A stretch of 64,000 nt of DNA. Origin: Diogma glabrata (Eukaryota; Arthropoda; Insecta; Diptera; Cylindrotomidae). Position numbers and translations under genes: made by a program. Shown here piece after piece: positions 46,801 through 59,037 of this stretch. The stretch covers positions 375,271,328 through 375,335,327 of the forward strand of contig OY856186.1 in NCBI GenBank assembly GCA_963693315.1. Direction: 5' to 3'. A model generated the notes under the pieces. It made no database searches. It saw only the letters and a list, made by a program, of their open reading frames with translations, and was not told where the DNA came from. Numbering within the stretch: the first letter of the stretch is position 1; each line of letters starts with the position of its first letter.

Positions 46801-47310
46801 TGTTGCTATAGCAACATCCAATTGATCTGGCTAATGAAGCCAATGTCAGGTTGAATTTCATGGTCAACCTGAAACGGGGCTGTATTGGAGGGATTTGGGC
46901 GCAAAAATTTAGTACATTGTTTTCGATGAAGATAACGGCGAAATTAATAATAATTTGAAAAAATATATTTCGGTTCAAAATTGAAAGTATCAGCGGTTAA
47001 AACAGATGCCGTGGAATTGTATTTTTGATACTTAAAACTTTTACTCTCCAATTTCGTTCTGAAAATTTGATCAACTTTTATAATTATTGCATTAAATTTT
47101 GGTCTGAACGTTGGCAAAAATTTTGTCATTTCTTAAATAATAATTAAGAAAATATTTATTATATTTTCAATAAATAAATGTTAAGAATTATATTTTATAT
47201 TAATTATATTATATTGGGACGAAGCATTTTTAATATCACAAAATTTTTAAAAGTTTTGATTATTTTGTGTTTACACTTTCACGAGTCGTGCGCATGCGCT
47301 TAGTTTTTTA
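46801..47310. other. Non-coding stretch
   Basis: Nothing gene-like seen; AT-rich. Confidence 0.4.
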
Positions 47311-47313
47311 TTA

Positions 47314-47462
47314 AGCAGGCTACAGACATTCAATCAATTTGTCAATCAATTGAAAACGAAAATAAACGAAATAAGATTTAGGGGATTTTTACACTAAAAT
47401 TTATTTCGTTTATTTTCGTTTTCGAATTAATTGACAAATTGATTGAAGGTCTGTAGCCTGCT
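47314..47462. mobile_element. 149-bp hairpin MITE with TTA duplication
   Basis: AGCAGGCTACAGACATTCAA and TTGAAGGTCTGTAGCCTGCT are terminal inverted repeats that continue inward to GAAAACGAAAATAAACGAAA and its complement, so nearly the whole element folds. TTA flanks both ends, matching the 3-bp TWA preference of PIF/Harbinger elements. Confidence 0.85.
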
Positions 47463-47541
47463 TTATAACAAAAACAAAATGATGAAAGAAAGGAAGGGAG
47501 AAAAATATATTTTTGTTTATTTTTTTAATTTTAATTTGAGT

Positions 47542-47571
47542 TTTGGTTAAAATTCACTAGAGGTGTATCCG
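47542..47571 (+). promoter_or_regulatory. Proximal sequence element of the U2 gene
   Basis: TTTGGTTAAAATTCACTAGAG then a short spacer and TATCC, ending about 41 bp before the U2 start. Position fits the PSEA of insect snRNA genes bound by SNAPc. Support comes from its 21-bp exact repetition upstream of the U2-like locus at 43242. Confidence 0.65.
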
Positions 47572-47611
47572 TAGTTGGTGTATATGATTTGTAAAACTAA
47601 GTGTTTTGGTT

Positions 47612-47800
47612 ATCGCTTCTCGGCCTAAAGGCTAAGATCAAAGTGTAGTATCTGTTCTTATCAGCTTAACATCTGATAGATCTCTCATAGAGAGACCACA
47701 AATGTTAAACTGATTTTTGGAAATTGACGGAGTGCTAGGGGCTTGCTCCACCTCTGTCGCGGGTTGGCCTGGTATTGCAGTACCGCCAGGATCGGCCCAA
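47612..47800 (+). ncRNA. U2: U2 spliceosomal snRNA
   Basis: 189 nt, close to the usual insect length. It starts ATCGCTTCTCGGCC and carries the branch-point recognition GTGTAGTATCTG (47643-47654). Stem IIa follows (CTTATCAGCTTAACATCTGATA), then a rebuilt stem IIb (TCTCTCATAGAGAGA), the Sm site ATTTTTGG (47713-47720), stem III (GGAGTGCTAGGGGCTTGCTCC) and stem IV ending GCCAGGATCGGCCCAA. The loop I sequence CCTAAAGG replaces the common CCTTATGG. Functional regions are intact and a plausible proximal element precedes it, so the gene is probably active. It base-pairs with intron branch sites within the spliceosome. Confidence 0.97.
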
Positions 47801-49031
47801 TAAATTCTATAACAAAAACCAACAAAATAATATTGCTAAGAGTGCAAGCGAAATTTGAACAGGTTCTAATTAATTATTTACATTTCAAAATTAGTTTCAA
47901 ACAAAACTCAACTAATTAGTAACCATCACTCCACTCCGATGGATATTTAACACTTATCCCATCATAATTCCATAATAATGTTATTACTGAATCTAACAAA
48001 ATACATGGTGTGCAATTTGCATCTGCAATATATGAAATTTTTTGCTATCCATACAATTGTCGATCGATCTAGATTCTAAGTAGTTTCGAACCTAATTAAT
48101 TTTTAGAGTATAATAAATTAATATGTCTACTACTTTTCAGGCAGCTATGTCTGGTATTAAAGAAAAAGGAATTGATTTTTGTTTAATATTAATCTAAAAA
48201 AGAATAACAGTTGACATCAGATATTGGTTCCTACTTCCTAACAAAGTTTTTAAATCTCTTTTTCAGCGTGTGAATACGTGGTACTGGTGGTACTTCATTT
48301 TTTCTTCGTATTTTTCTATCCGTTCTCGGTAGCGAAAGTTTCAATCGATTCTTAGTTAAGTTTATCTTTATATATATATTTCCTCTATTCGGTTGAACAA
48401 ATGCATGATTGATTCCTTCTAAACGGCATGATTGATTTTTATGAAAAAGTGTGTGTGCAATAAGGTTGATCTAAGAATGGTTCATAAGAATGGTTAATTG
48501 GATAAGCTTAAAGCTTCAATAACTTCTAATACTGGCTTTCAATCTTATTGATACTTGATATATAATTTTTTAGTGCTGCTTCGGATATTTTCTTATTCCG
48601 AAAAGTTTTTTTTAAAGGGTTTATCCCTACTATAGTCTACAGTTACAAATCGATTTTAATGAAACGTTGATGTAAGTTAATACAAAAGATTTAAGAACGA
48701 TTTTATAAGCTTCCGGGTACATTGGACAAAGGGTTAGAAGTTATGCGGGTCTCCAGAGCACCTGTTTTTTTTTTAAGATCTATAATATTTGTACCTGATA
48801 ATCGAATTGAATGACGAAAAACTGGTTAGTTTTTGGGCGATATTGGAATAAGTCGCGAGGCACCACTTAAGGATCTGTTTATTTGAAACTTCAGTTATAC
48901 GACAGTTTCTGATAATGGATTTTGACGAAACATGGTAAATATGCTAATATATTGCAGCGTGATTTGAAAAAGTTTTGCTTTTTTGAAAATAATATTTCCA
49001 AATTTACAAGCTAATTAAATTAATCATTTGT
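47801..49031. other. Non-coding stretch
   Basis: No gene recognised; part of the right side may be decayed Helitron, continuing into the next feature. Confidence 0.4.
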
Positions 49032-49797
49032 GGCTACGTGAGCGAGCTATTTGGGCCGCAAAAACTATAGATGTCGACGCAATTAATTTAAAAATACAAC
49101 AGTTATTACCTGTTAAAAATACAACAGTTACCTACAGTTAATGCCAGGCGGAAATGAAATATCATTCAAACCGATTGAATATGTTTTCAATCTTGAGGAA
49201 TGTCCATCTATCCTGTTGAATTCTTGAATTCATTGTATTTAACTGGCATGCCACCACATAATTTTCGATTGAAGATTGGTTCACCAATTATTTTGCTTAG
49301 AAATTTCAATTTCAACGGTAAGTTTCAAGGTGAAATTGTTATTTTGCCAATTATCCCTTTCGACGAGTCGCCCATTCCATTTAAACGTTTGTAATATCCA
49401 ATTCAATTGGCATTCGTAATGACTATTAATAAGTAACAAAGTCAAACAGAAACAATGTGAATTTGTGATTTGGATCTATAGAAACCCCGTGATTTTTGCA
49501 TAGTCAATTATATGTTGCGTGTTTGAGCGTTGGAACACCTTCAAGTTTGTTGGTATATTCCGCTTAGGGATTAGCAAAAAATATTGTTTACCTCATTAAG
49601 ATAAAATTAAACAAATTGTATTCCTGTTTGTATATAATAATAAAAAATAGTTTCGGCTATTATAACAAATAAAATTCAAACCAGACAATGCAGCCACTAT
49701 TATTAATCTGAATGAATTGAAGGGGATTGACAATCGCTGATCAAAAGTTATCTACAAATAAATTGTAAGTGGTACGAAGTTCACCAGGTCTTCTAGT
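49032..49797 (+). mobile_element. Helitron 3' fragment (PIF1-type helicase tail and terminus)
   Basis: Frames read WLRERAIWAAKTIDVDAINL, then an open stretch YPVEFLNSLYLTGMPPHNF with LKIGSPIILLRNFN and PFKRL (49200-49394). MTINK and, after a stop and shifts, VGTPSSLLVY follow. These are successive motifs of the C-terminal helicase domain of Helitron Rep/Hel proteins. A short deletion lies after LRNFNFN. The element ends in TACGAAGTTCACCAGGTCTT then CTAG, before T (49797), the CTRR-type Helitron terminus. The 5' half is absent. No target duplication is expected for this class. Confidence 0.88.
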
Positions 49798-50255
49798 ATT
49801 TTATAAGTCTCTTTTTTAAATAAAAATAAGTTTTGCTTTTTCTATAAATATAAACTGCGTAAGGCTTAAGAAATTATAATTTTCGTACAGGAATGTACTT
49901 GGTGTTAGTACAGGCAGATTAAATATATAGATTTTATTGCTTTATTAATTAGTATTTGGGCTTCATTTAAGACCTCGTTACTACAGCGCGACCAACTCGT
50001 AATATTGTAGCTTATACATCGGTGGCAGAATGACAGAATTATAAATCTGGCATTTTGTTTTGACATTTAAGAAATCGCGTTCTAGTGTGTTGTTCCAATT
50101 AAGTTTTCATCAATTAGACGACCCAGATATTTCGTCAGTTTTGATGTAAGAAGAGTTTGTCTTGATTGTAATTACTGGATGAAAAAAAATTTGATATTAA
50201 ATTTGCTTTTTCATTGCAGTTTTCCATCGAACTTGGTTTAAGGAAAAAAATTGTT
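49798..50255. other. Spacer between Helitron end and Myb-like gene
   Basis: No gene seen; includes the 3' flank of the Myb-like gene on the minus strand. Confidence 0.4.
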
Positions 50256-50260
50256 AAATT

Positions 50261-51226
50261 TTATTTATCATTTGAATTATTTTTAAAATTCTGATTTAGC
50301 ACATAGAAAAGATTTTTTAAAACTTTTGTGGACTCCGCTTGACTCCTTAATGACTGTATATGAAATCTGCGATTGTCATCCCTCATCTCCTGCAGAATGA
50401 CATTGCTTCTATTTATTCCTGACAACAACTCGTTCATCCCCTTTTCTGTTGTATACTAAAATCGGGATCAGTTTATTTAAAATATACAAATAAAATTAAT
50501 GCTACATACATTTATTGGGGCAACCCTGCGTGTTGTTGATGATGGTTGTGATGTTGATACTTGTGATGGTCTCACTTGCGAAATTCGTGGAGGTGGTTGT
50601 AATGATAGTAATTGTTGTGTGGTTGATGCTTTCTGGCTGGTGGTGGAGCGTTTGTGTGATTTTGATTGCTGTGTGATTAATGTAGCTGATTGTTGTTGGA
50701 CAAGATGCATTGGATAAACAGAGTTATTCTAAAAATAATCATTTTAGAAGTTTGTGTTAATTTAATATCATTTTATAAAAATACTATATCTAAAGCAGAA
50801 TTAATTTCACATTTGATTTGGTGTTTAGATAAGTCAGTAGTTCCACAATTTTGTCGATTTTGTACCATCAGAGAAATTCTTCTTTCTTCTTCAGTGAAAT
50901 CGGCTGGTTTTCCTTCTCCTCGCTGTGCCGCTTGTTTTAATTTGGAAAATTTTCTTTTTGTGGCCATTTTCATGTCGCTCCAACACTATTTCAAACAAAA
51001 ATATGATATAAATAAAAATGTGTTATTATTATTAAAATATTACCCTTGTCAGTTGGGCCAAAGTTTTTGGTCGTCCTAAGCTGTTAACTTCCCTCATTAT
51101 TCGTTCCCACCCGTTTCTGTTTATTATTCTCCCTTGGATACCAGAACGACGTGCGGCTATGTAACTCTGTTCCATCATTTCAGTTAATTTTTGTTTTTGA
51201 GCTTCGTTCAATCTCGAAGCATTGAC
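50261..51226 (-). CDS. Myb/SANT-like DNA-binding protein, spliced, N-terminus unresolved
   Basis: Four exons on the minus strand join in phase: 51226-51044, 50985-50785, 50728-50510 and 50455-50261, with GT-AG introns of 58, 56 and 54 bp. Together they give 265 residues. The first exon encodes a helix-rich domain (RLNEAQKQKLTEMMEQSY, RNGWERIMREVNSLG, KTLAQLTR) and the second continues CWSDMKMATKRK. This is the pattern of Myb/SANT-like domains of the zeste, NAIF1 and Harbinger-associated type, with conserved tryptophans. A Gln/Ser/Thr-rich linker follows, then a helical tail (EMRDDNRRFH, QSLRSQAESTKVL). The coding region is open back to an acceptor at 51227-51228, so an initiator exon lies further right. 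AATAAA overlaps the stop codon. Host gene or a domesticated/residual Harbinger accessory protein; no Harbinger transposase is nearby. Confidence 0.75.
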
Positions 51227-51378
51227 CTTAAATCAAAAATAAAATCATATTTTTAGTGCCTTAATTTTGTTATATAAAAGCGACGAATATCAACATTCCC
51301 TCAATCAAGATTTTCCTATGAATCTTAATTAATTAATACTGGTCATTGGAATATTCCAATGTTCAGTTTTGATCCCTG

Positions 51379-51446
51379 AAACACCGCCATAAATGTAAAC
51401 GAGGACCTTCAATAAGTCACCGAGTGGAGTGACCTAAATCTGGAGT
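51379..51446 (+). mobile_element. Short internal fragment of the Jockey-like LINE
   Basis: CGCCATAAATGTAAACGAGG and the following AAGTCACCGAGTGGAGTGAC match 13330-13390 in the intronic LINE. It is only ~65 bp long and lies just upstream of the known exons of the Myb-like gene. Confidence 0.7.
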
Positions 51447-52094
51447 GTTACAACAAATTATGATAAACTTAGTTACAACAAATTATGATAAACTGTTTGT
51501 ACTTACAGATGGTACTTGATTATTTATTATTGATGTTCTCGTTATTTTTGTAGCATGCAATTTATAAAAAATCAGCTTTTTTCGTCGAAATATTATTTGT
51601 GAGTGCTCTTTTAAGTGACACCCCACTTGACCACGTTGTAAATAGTGTTTTTACCCCTTCTCATTTCCACCCCCTTAATAAATATAATTATGACATTTTT
51701 CTATATTTTTATTAAAATCTTACTAATTTTTCTATCATTCCAAATACATTTGAAAATTTTCGATCAGTTAGGTTCGGAGCTAATCGAGGCAAGAAAAAAT
51801 GAAGAAAATTTCATTTTTCAACATTATACAAAAAATGGTGAGGTATAAAACTCCAAAATAAATTTTTAAGGAATATTGAAATTAAGCCCTTTCATATGAC
51901 ACCCTACTTGTATCTAGAAAAAATATATTTTCTCAAAGGTCTCACATCGTACCCCTGTAAAACAAACGAAAACAACTTTAGTTTTATTTGTATCCGTCAT
52001 TTTATGTGGACATATTAGTTTTATACCCACCTCAAATTTCAGGTCCATAGCATTTGTAGTTTACGAGATAATCGATATAATGTGAAAAGCTCGT
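51447..52094. other. Non-coding stretch
   Basis: AT-rich; a short direct repeat AACAAATTATGATAAACT occurs twice at about 51452-51495. No gene recognised. Confidence 0.45.
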
Positions 52095-52640
<546 letters not shown>

Positions 52641-52698
52641 ACAGACCTGGTGCATTTATTCCATTTTCCTCCTTACAATAAAAAAAACAATGTTTTCC

Positions 52699-52822
52699 AT
52701 CCTATTGTCCACCAACACCTTAGAACACATGCAGTTGTGGGATGTTAGTCTTAAAAGTTTGTATGTGACACATATTGTAATTCCTACTACACAACACATT
52801 TTATTAAAAAAAAATTTGATAT
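52699..52822 (+). mobile_element. 3' end of the Jockey-like LINE
   Basis: GTCCACCAACACCTTAGAAC, GTTGTGGGATGTTAGTCTTA, GTGACACATATTGTAATTCC and TACTACACAACACATTTTAT, followed by an A-run, match 13925-14066 closely. 5'-truncated, as is usual for LINE insertions. Confidence 0.85.
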
Positions 52823-52883
52823 ATTTCACTAATACTACTTAACATTAACAATTAACAATAACAATTTATTATTATTGAAATAG

Positions 52884-53001
52884 CCTATTCTCTTCGGCTG
52901 TACCGAACAAGTTCCAACACCGAATTATCGAATTTTGTATTCTTTTGGAATGAATTTCAATACAAAAAAAATAATTCGGTACAGCCGAAAAGAATACACT
53001 A
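52884..53001. repeat. Hairpin MITE-like repeat
   Basis: TATTCTCTTCGGCTGTACCG and CGGTACAGCCGAAAAGAATA are inverted around a ~70-bp AT-rich loop. Non-coding. Confidence 0.75.
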
Positions 53002-54509
53002 TTATATTTAAACGAATTTATTGTATTTATACAGATTAATATTAGTTTGATTACAAATAAAATTAGAATTAATTTATAAATGTTTGAACGTGATTGGTAA
53101 TGATTTTGTGAAATTAAGTTTTGTAAACGTCAAACAAGCGGCTTCAACCATTTTCAATGAGCTGTTTTGTTCTCTATTAACCATAAAATACCAATTGATT
53201 TGAAAACAAAAGAAAGAATTACGACAAAAAATAATTTAACTTACCATTTTAACTTTTTAAAATCATTTGACTTATAAATAATTCGTTAACTTTCTAAACA
53301 ATTAATCAACCAACAAACTTTATTTACAAAAACTCACAAAATTATTTCGTCAAGTAATTTGATGTGAAAGGTACTGTTCCTTATTCGAAAATCAATTCTG
53401 AATTTCGAATTTCTTTGACGATTTGTGAGTTTTTCACATCGAACAAACAGTGCTGCCGTTGTTGTGATTATTTGCGGATTATTTTGTAGACAATTTTAAA
53501 TTTTTTGGAAGTCTCACAAAAGTATATAATTTTTGTAATTTTCTTCTTTGTTTCATTTGATATATCTGTGGAAATAACTTTCCATATTATTGAAAAGTTT
53601 AACTCCTGCTTTTTTGAATGAAAAAGTGAAGTTGCCTGGAAAAACGGATTGTCAAAAAAGAAATACATTCATTCGTTTTTTCATTTTTTAATTGAATCTT
53701 AAGTTTATTCTAATTTTTGCAAACAAACTCCATTATTATTAATTTTTGTTATTTTTACTTGCTTCAAGATACATGTTTTAATAAATAATTCATTCATTTT
53801 GTGGATATCAAAACCACGCAATTCTTATTGTAGTTGAGTTAAAGAAATATAATTCAAATCAATAAAGGCAGAATGATTAAAATACAATCAAACTGATTTC
53901 TACTTAAACTAATATTTTATTTGGCGAAAATAAAATTAATGCAATAACTCCTAGTTTTCCTATATGGAAACTATATATGAACAAAACAAAAGTGATAAAA
54001 AGTCGACGTTCATTGGAAGGAAGAACTTCGAAACGATATTCGGACATTATATATTTACACACGACACACATTATATATTTTCAAAACTTAGTCAGAATAT
54101 CAAATGACTTAAATAGAAAAGATCACAACCTTAATAAATTCAACAACTGCTGAAACAAATAATTCAACATCAACTTGTTTGGACAATTCTCATCTCATCT
54201 CTATCTCACCATCGTACAAGGCCACTAACAGTTTTCGGACAACTTTACCAAGCTACCAAATATCTATAATAGAAAAATTTTATATAATTGTAGATATTTT
54301 AAATAATTCCACAATAAACAAAATATATGCATACAAATTTTGTCACAATCCAAATAGCAGTGTATTTTACGTCGTTTCAAGTCTCACCGCTAGATGCTTT
54401 ATAATTTCAGAACTACCAATATTTACTTTTTAGATATGTCAAATTTTGCCGCTTTTTTATCACCAAAAATATTCAAAAGAAAGTGACAGATTTATTATTA
54501 ACACATATA
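53002..54509. other. Non-coding stretch upstream of RFC2
   Basis: No gene recognised. The sequence immediately before 54510 should include the RFC2 promoter; no TATA box stands out, as expected for a housekeeping gene. Confidence 0.45.
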
Positions 54510-55588
54510 ATGCCGAGTTTTGATGAAAATACTCCAGGACCATCACATTCTGTAAATAAGGATATATTGCGTAAAAAAAATCTACCATGGTAATTGTACA
54601 AAAGTGAAATTAATTAATTATTATATTGATAAAATATATAACTTTCAGGATTGAAAAGTATCGCCCGCAGAAATTCCAAGATATTGTGGGAAATGAAGAC
54701 ACCGTTAGTCGATTATCAGTATTCGCCACACAAGGAAACTCTCCTAATATAATTATTGCCGGTCCACCAGGAGTTGGAAAAACTACTACAATATTATGTT
54801 TAGCCAGAATATTACTTGGCGATAATTTCAAAGAAGCTGTTCTCGAATTGAATGCATCAAATGAACGTGGAATTGATGTTGTACGAAATAAAATAAAAAT
54901 GTTTGCACAACAAAAAGTAACATTACCAAAGGGACGTCATAAAATTGTGATTCTTGATGAAGCGGATAGTATGACGGAAGGCGCGCAACAGGCTTTAAGA
55001 CGAACAATGGAAATCTATAGTAGCACAACAAGATTTGCATTAGCATGTAACACAAGTGAAAAAATTATTGAACCAATTCAATCGCGTTGTGCTATGTTAA
55101 GATTTTCAAAACTCTCTGATGCACAAATTTTAGCTCGAATGATTGAGATTTGTCAACAGGAGAATTTGACCTATGACGAGAGTGGCTTAGAAGCGATTGT
55201 ATTTACAGCACAAGGTGATATGAGACAAGCATTAAATAATCTTCAATCCACAGCGAATGGTTTTAGTGAAATAAATGAAACAAATGTCTTTAAAGTATGT
55301 GATGAACCTCATCCGATGCTTGTTCAAGATATGCTTCAACATTGTGCTGATGTTGATTTTCATAAGGCTTACAAGATAATGGCTAAACTGTGGCGTTTAG
55401 GATATGCAGCTGAAGATATAATTGGAAATAGTTTTCGTGTTTGTAAGCATATGAAGATAAATGAAAGATTGAAACTTTTGTTTATTAGAGAGATTGGGGA
55501 AACGCATATGTTGATTATAGATGGGCTAAATTCCTTGTTACAAATGTCTGGCATGATAGCAAGACTATGTAAGATTGCTGGTGAATAA
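54510..55588 (+). CDS. RFC2: Replication factor C subunit 2 (clamp loader)
   Basis: Two exons, 54510-54589 and 54649-55588, joined across a 59-bp GT-AG intron that splits a Trp codon (TG|G), give 339 residues; the human protein is about 354. RFC2 is one of the small AAA+ subunits that open PCNA and load it at primer ends in the nucleus, and it also serves in alternative clamp loaders. Visible motifs: RFC box [16 protein letters not shown], Walker A GPPGVGKT (65-72), [13 protein letters not shown], Walker B ILDEAD (D130-D133), sensor 1 LACNTS (N161), and the SRC motif (172-174) that supplies the arginine finger. The RFC-specific C-terminal collar runs to ARLCKIAGE. The start is the ATG at 54510, which opens a short disordered N-terminus; the ATA/ATT codons just before exon 2 are intronic. 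AATAAA (55584-55589) overlaps the stop. All catalytic motifs are intact. Confidence 0.96.
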
Positions 55589-56501
55589 ATATTTTTGAAT
55601 GATTGTTAACGTTTATTATCTGAAACAACGTCTGAACCCATCCTTTTACAAATATGTACTATTTTCGGAGTTATAGCACTCCTTACCGTTTTACCTTAGT
55701 AACATTTATTTACATCAAATTGTTTTTCTTAAACTTTTTCTAAACTTTGCACCTCCATTAAAAAAAATCTATAAAAACAAGTTACACTACATACGACTTC
55801 ATTATGAAATGAACAAAAATTGAATGAATTTATGAACGTGAAGGAACAGCTGTCAGTTGTCAAGTTTTCGTTGCCTTGTTTACATGAATTTGTTTATGCA
55901 ATTAATAAAAAAAAAACAATTATTTGTATTAATTTTTAGATATAAAATGTTTCAAAAAAAGTTCTAAATAGTGAAAAAGAGTTACGGTATTATAATTTGA
56001 TATCAAACAATACGTGACAATTTATAACTGGTGTAATTTTACGAATTGAGAGGGGCTAACAGTACAAAAGAAAAAAATCGAAATGGTAAATTTTTTTTTT
56101 ATTATGTTAAAATTTTCTATTATTGTTTATGTGATCTTGAGTACATATATATTTTGTGGTTTTAATTTTTCTTGAAATAGTTTTAATAAATAATTTAGAA
56201 TTCTTACATGATGTTAACATATACATTCACGAGGTCAACATATACATATACGCATTGATTTGTGCAATGATTTCTTTTTCAAACTGATAGTTTCTCGATA
56301 GTGTCGGAAACTATTATGTGTCGTAGGAAATATGGTCATTGATCAAGTAGCAGAAGAATCAACTTTTTTTTTTTCGATTAATCTTAATGCTATCCAGTAC
56401 AAAAGAGATTGCTATCGTAAATGTTTACAATGACGAAACATCAGGTTTATAAAGAGAATTACAAACTGGCAAAGCAAGTTGTTAAAAAGTTATGTAGACA
56501 A
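55589..56501. other. RFC2 downstream region and spacer
   Basis: AT-rich; a second AATAAA at about 55903 could also end the RFC2 transcript. No gene recognised. Confidence 0.45.
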
Positions 56502-57025
56502 CCCTGGTTAAACATTCCAATTCAAACCAATTAAAAAAAATTAATTGGATTAATCGGAATTCTGGCATTGGGAATTTTCAATTAATTCCTATTCAAAAAA
56601 TCTATTTCCAATACAATCCTATTCATTCCTGTTAAATATCTCTATTTTGTTTTTCAACCGGAATCTATAGGAAATGTATATTAATAGGAATTAATTGGAA
56701 ATTTCCATTGCAGAATTCCGATTAATCCTATTCATTCCTATTAAATGTTTTCCAATTAAATTCTGTTAAATTTATAAGATTTTTAATATTTTTCTAAGTT
56801 CCTTTTTCCTATTGAATCTCTTAATTTCCGATTGAAACTCAATTGGAAATTTCCTTTAGAATCCTACAGAACCTCTTTTCCTGTTAAATCCCATTCATTC
56901 CGATTGAATTTTAATTGGTAGATCGAAGTCTTCCTATTAAACCAATTCAATCCGATTTAATCCTATTGAAATTATATTGGATTTAATAGGATTCAATAGG
57001 CTTAAATTGCAATGTTTAACCAGGG
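56502..57025. mobile_element. Complete AATT-rich MITE (CCCTGGTTAAACATT family)
   Basis: Starts CCCTGGTTAAACATTCC and ends GCAATGTTTAACCAGGG, perfect 13-bp terminal inverted repeats. The interior is a dense set of TTCCTATT, AATTGGAAAT and AATTAATCC-like words on both strands, i.e. internally repetitive and self-complementary. The target duplication is unclear. The truncated sibling is at 58559-58926. Confidence 0.9.
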
Positions 57026-58558
57026 AAACGAAAGTATGTTGGAACTTGGAAGAGAATGTGTAAGGAGATTGAAAACTTAAATAGGAATATCAATCGCGTA
57101 ACTTTTTCAGTAGAATAAAACCTAAAAAGTGACAAACTGTATCGATTGCTATGAGAAACTTCAAAGAGACTCAAGGTGACCAACCGTCCTCCTTTAGGGA
57201 GGACAGTCCTCCTTTTGTAGGTTATGTCGTTCCTCGAAAAGTGTTCTCCTTTTCGATATTTTAAATCTTATCTGTTCAGAGATGTTTTTATTAGTACGCA
57301 GATATGAATTCAATTTATTGTATTTTTACTGTTTTCTTCATCTTTGATGATCCGTAAAAAATTAATGAACAGGGTTGGGAAGTTTTGATGTTCGGAACTA
57401 TTGTCATCTGACTACCATTTATTTCGGCCTCTGCAAAACACCTATGATGAAAAAAGTTGTCGACAGAAGACCCACCGAAAGTCACTTGACAACAACGATG
57501 GAATCAGGCAACTATCCATAATATGGTAAAAGGTTGTAAATATAATAATTAGTGGCACATATATGTCGTTGATTACAATTGATTTGAATAAAATAAAATT
57601 CGGTTTAATATAATTAATAATAATTTTTCGATTATTTGATTTTCGGTGATCTGAAGTTTCGTTGGAATAAGTTTTAGACGAAATGAATTTTCGGTGATAT
57701 GATAATTCGATCTAATGATTTTTCAATTTTAAAACCATTCGATGATATAAAATTCGGTGGTTTGAACTTTCGGTCTATTGATTTTCGGTTCTATAACTCG
57801 ATTTGATGGTTTGATATCGTCGTTTTAATAATGAAATGACGTATACGCAGAGGTGTGGTTTCGAGATATTTGAGTTTAAAGTTTGATGTGCGCATGCATT
57901 TGCATGGACGTTAATTTATAATTTATTAATTCTTACCCCCAGTCATAAAATAATTCGAAAATGTAAAAACGCCAATTCAGAGATGCCCTTATGGGGAATG
58001 CAGCGCGCCTATTATACAAAAACAACGTATAAATGGCATACGTTGTTTCATTATTAAAGCGACGATATTGTTTGATTTTTCGGGTCCGCCTCACAGCATC
58101 ACATTTAAGGTTGAACAAAAACGGCAGATGCTTTTTATATAACCTAATGTTTACATTGTACTTTTTTCTTAAATTTTTTTTTTCCTCCTTTTGATTAGAA
58201 AAAAATGGTCACCTTATAATTTTTTTTTAAATATTTGAGCAGCTTATTTTGAGACTTCTTAACGTCAGGCGAAAAACAAAGCTTATTAGTGCATCAAAAG
58301 TATATGTAGTGTTGTTTTTGTAGCGACGTTGATAAAGTGCTCGTTCGATCCCGTTTCTAAATTCAGAAGCTCTGGATAAGTGATAAGTGGTCAACATCAT
58401 GTGGAGTGTCAGGATTACCAGATTTTGAAATGACAAAATCGAGACAAAAAAGTTAAAATTTAAAAAAGTGAAATTTAATTCGAAAATAAAATTAACTTCA
58501 AGCTAAAACTCAAAAATTTGCAAAATATATTCCGTTTAGTGTTTTCCTCACATCACTT
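57026..58558. other. Non-coding stretch with short repeats
   Basis: At 57186-57226 a small hairpin-like repeat (CCGTCCTCCTTTAGGGAGGA) is seen, and at about 57620-57800 a degenerate ~25-bp repeat with TTTTCGGT words. No gene recognised. Confidence 0.5.
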
Positions 58559-58926
58559 CCCTGGTTAAACATTCCAATTGAAAAAAATGAATTGGATCAA
58601 TCGGAATTCTGCATTGGGAATTTTCAGTTAATTCCTATTCAAAAAATCTATTTCCAATACAATCCTATTCATTCCTGTTAAATATCTCTATTTTATTTTT
58701 CAACCGGTATGGATAGGAAATGTATATAAATAGGAATTAATTGGAAATTTCCATTGCAGAATTCCGATTAATCCTATTCATTCCTATTAAATCTTTTCCA
58801 ATTAAATCCTGTTAAATTCATAAGATTGTTTAATATTTTTCTAAGTTCGTTTTTCCTATTAAATCTCTTGATTTCCGATTGAAATTTAATTGGAAATTTC
58901 CATTAGAATCCTACAGAACCTCTTTT
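58559..58926. mobile_element. Left part of a second CCCTGGTTAAACATT MITE, cut by a hAT insertion
   Basis: Collinear with 56502 to about 56880 of the complete copy, up to ACAGAACCTCTTTT, where the hAT terminus CAGTGGCG begins. The remaining ~145 bp of the MITE is not in the window. Confidence 0.92.
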
Positions 58927-59037
58927 CAGTGGCGTAGCATGGGTGGCACCCGGGGCGGATATTGTGGTGTCACCCCAAAAATAAAAACTGTCAATAATAA
59001 TAAAAAGCCGATAAACGTAATTTATAATTTTTTTTAA

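Noticed and set aside
45926..46811. Plus-strand open frames
   Set aside because: The minus strand carries recognisable LINE reverse transcriptase blocks in the same place.
54610..55554. Minus-strand open frames across RFC2
   Set aside because: Antisense shadows of the RFC2 coding sequence.
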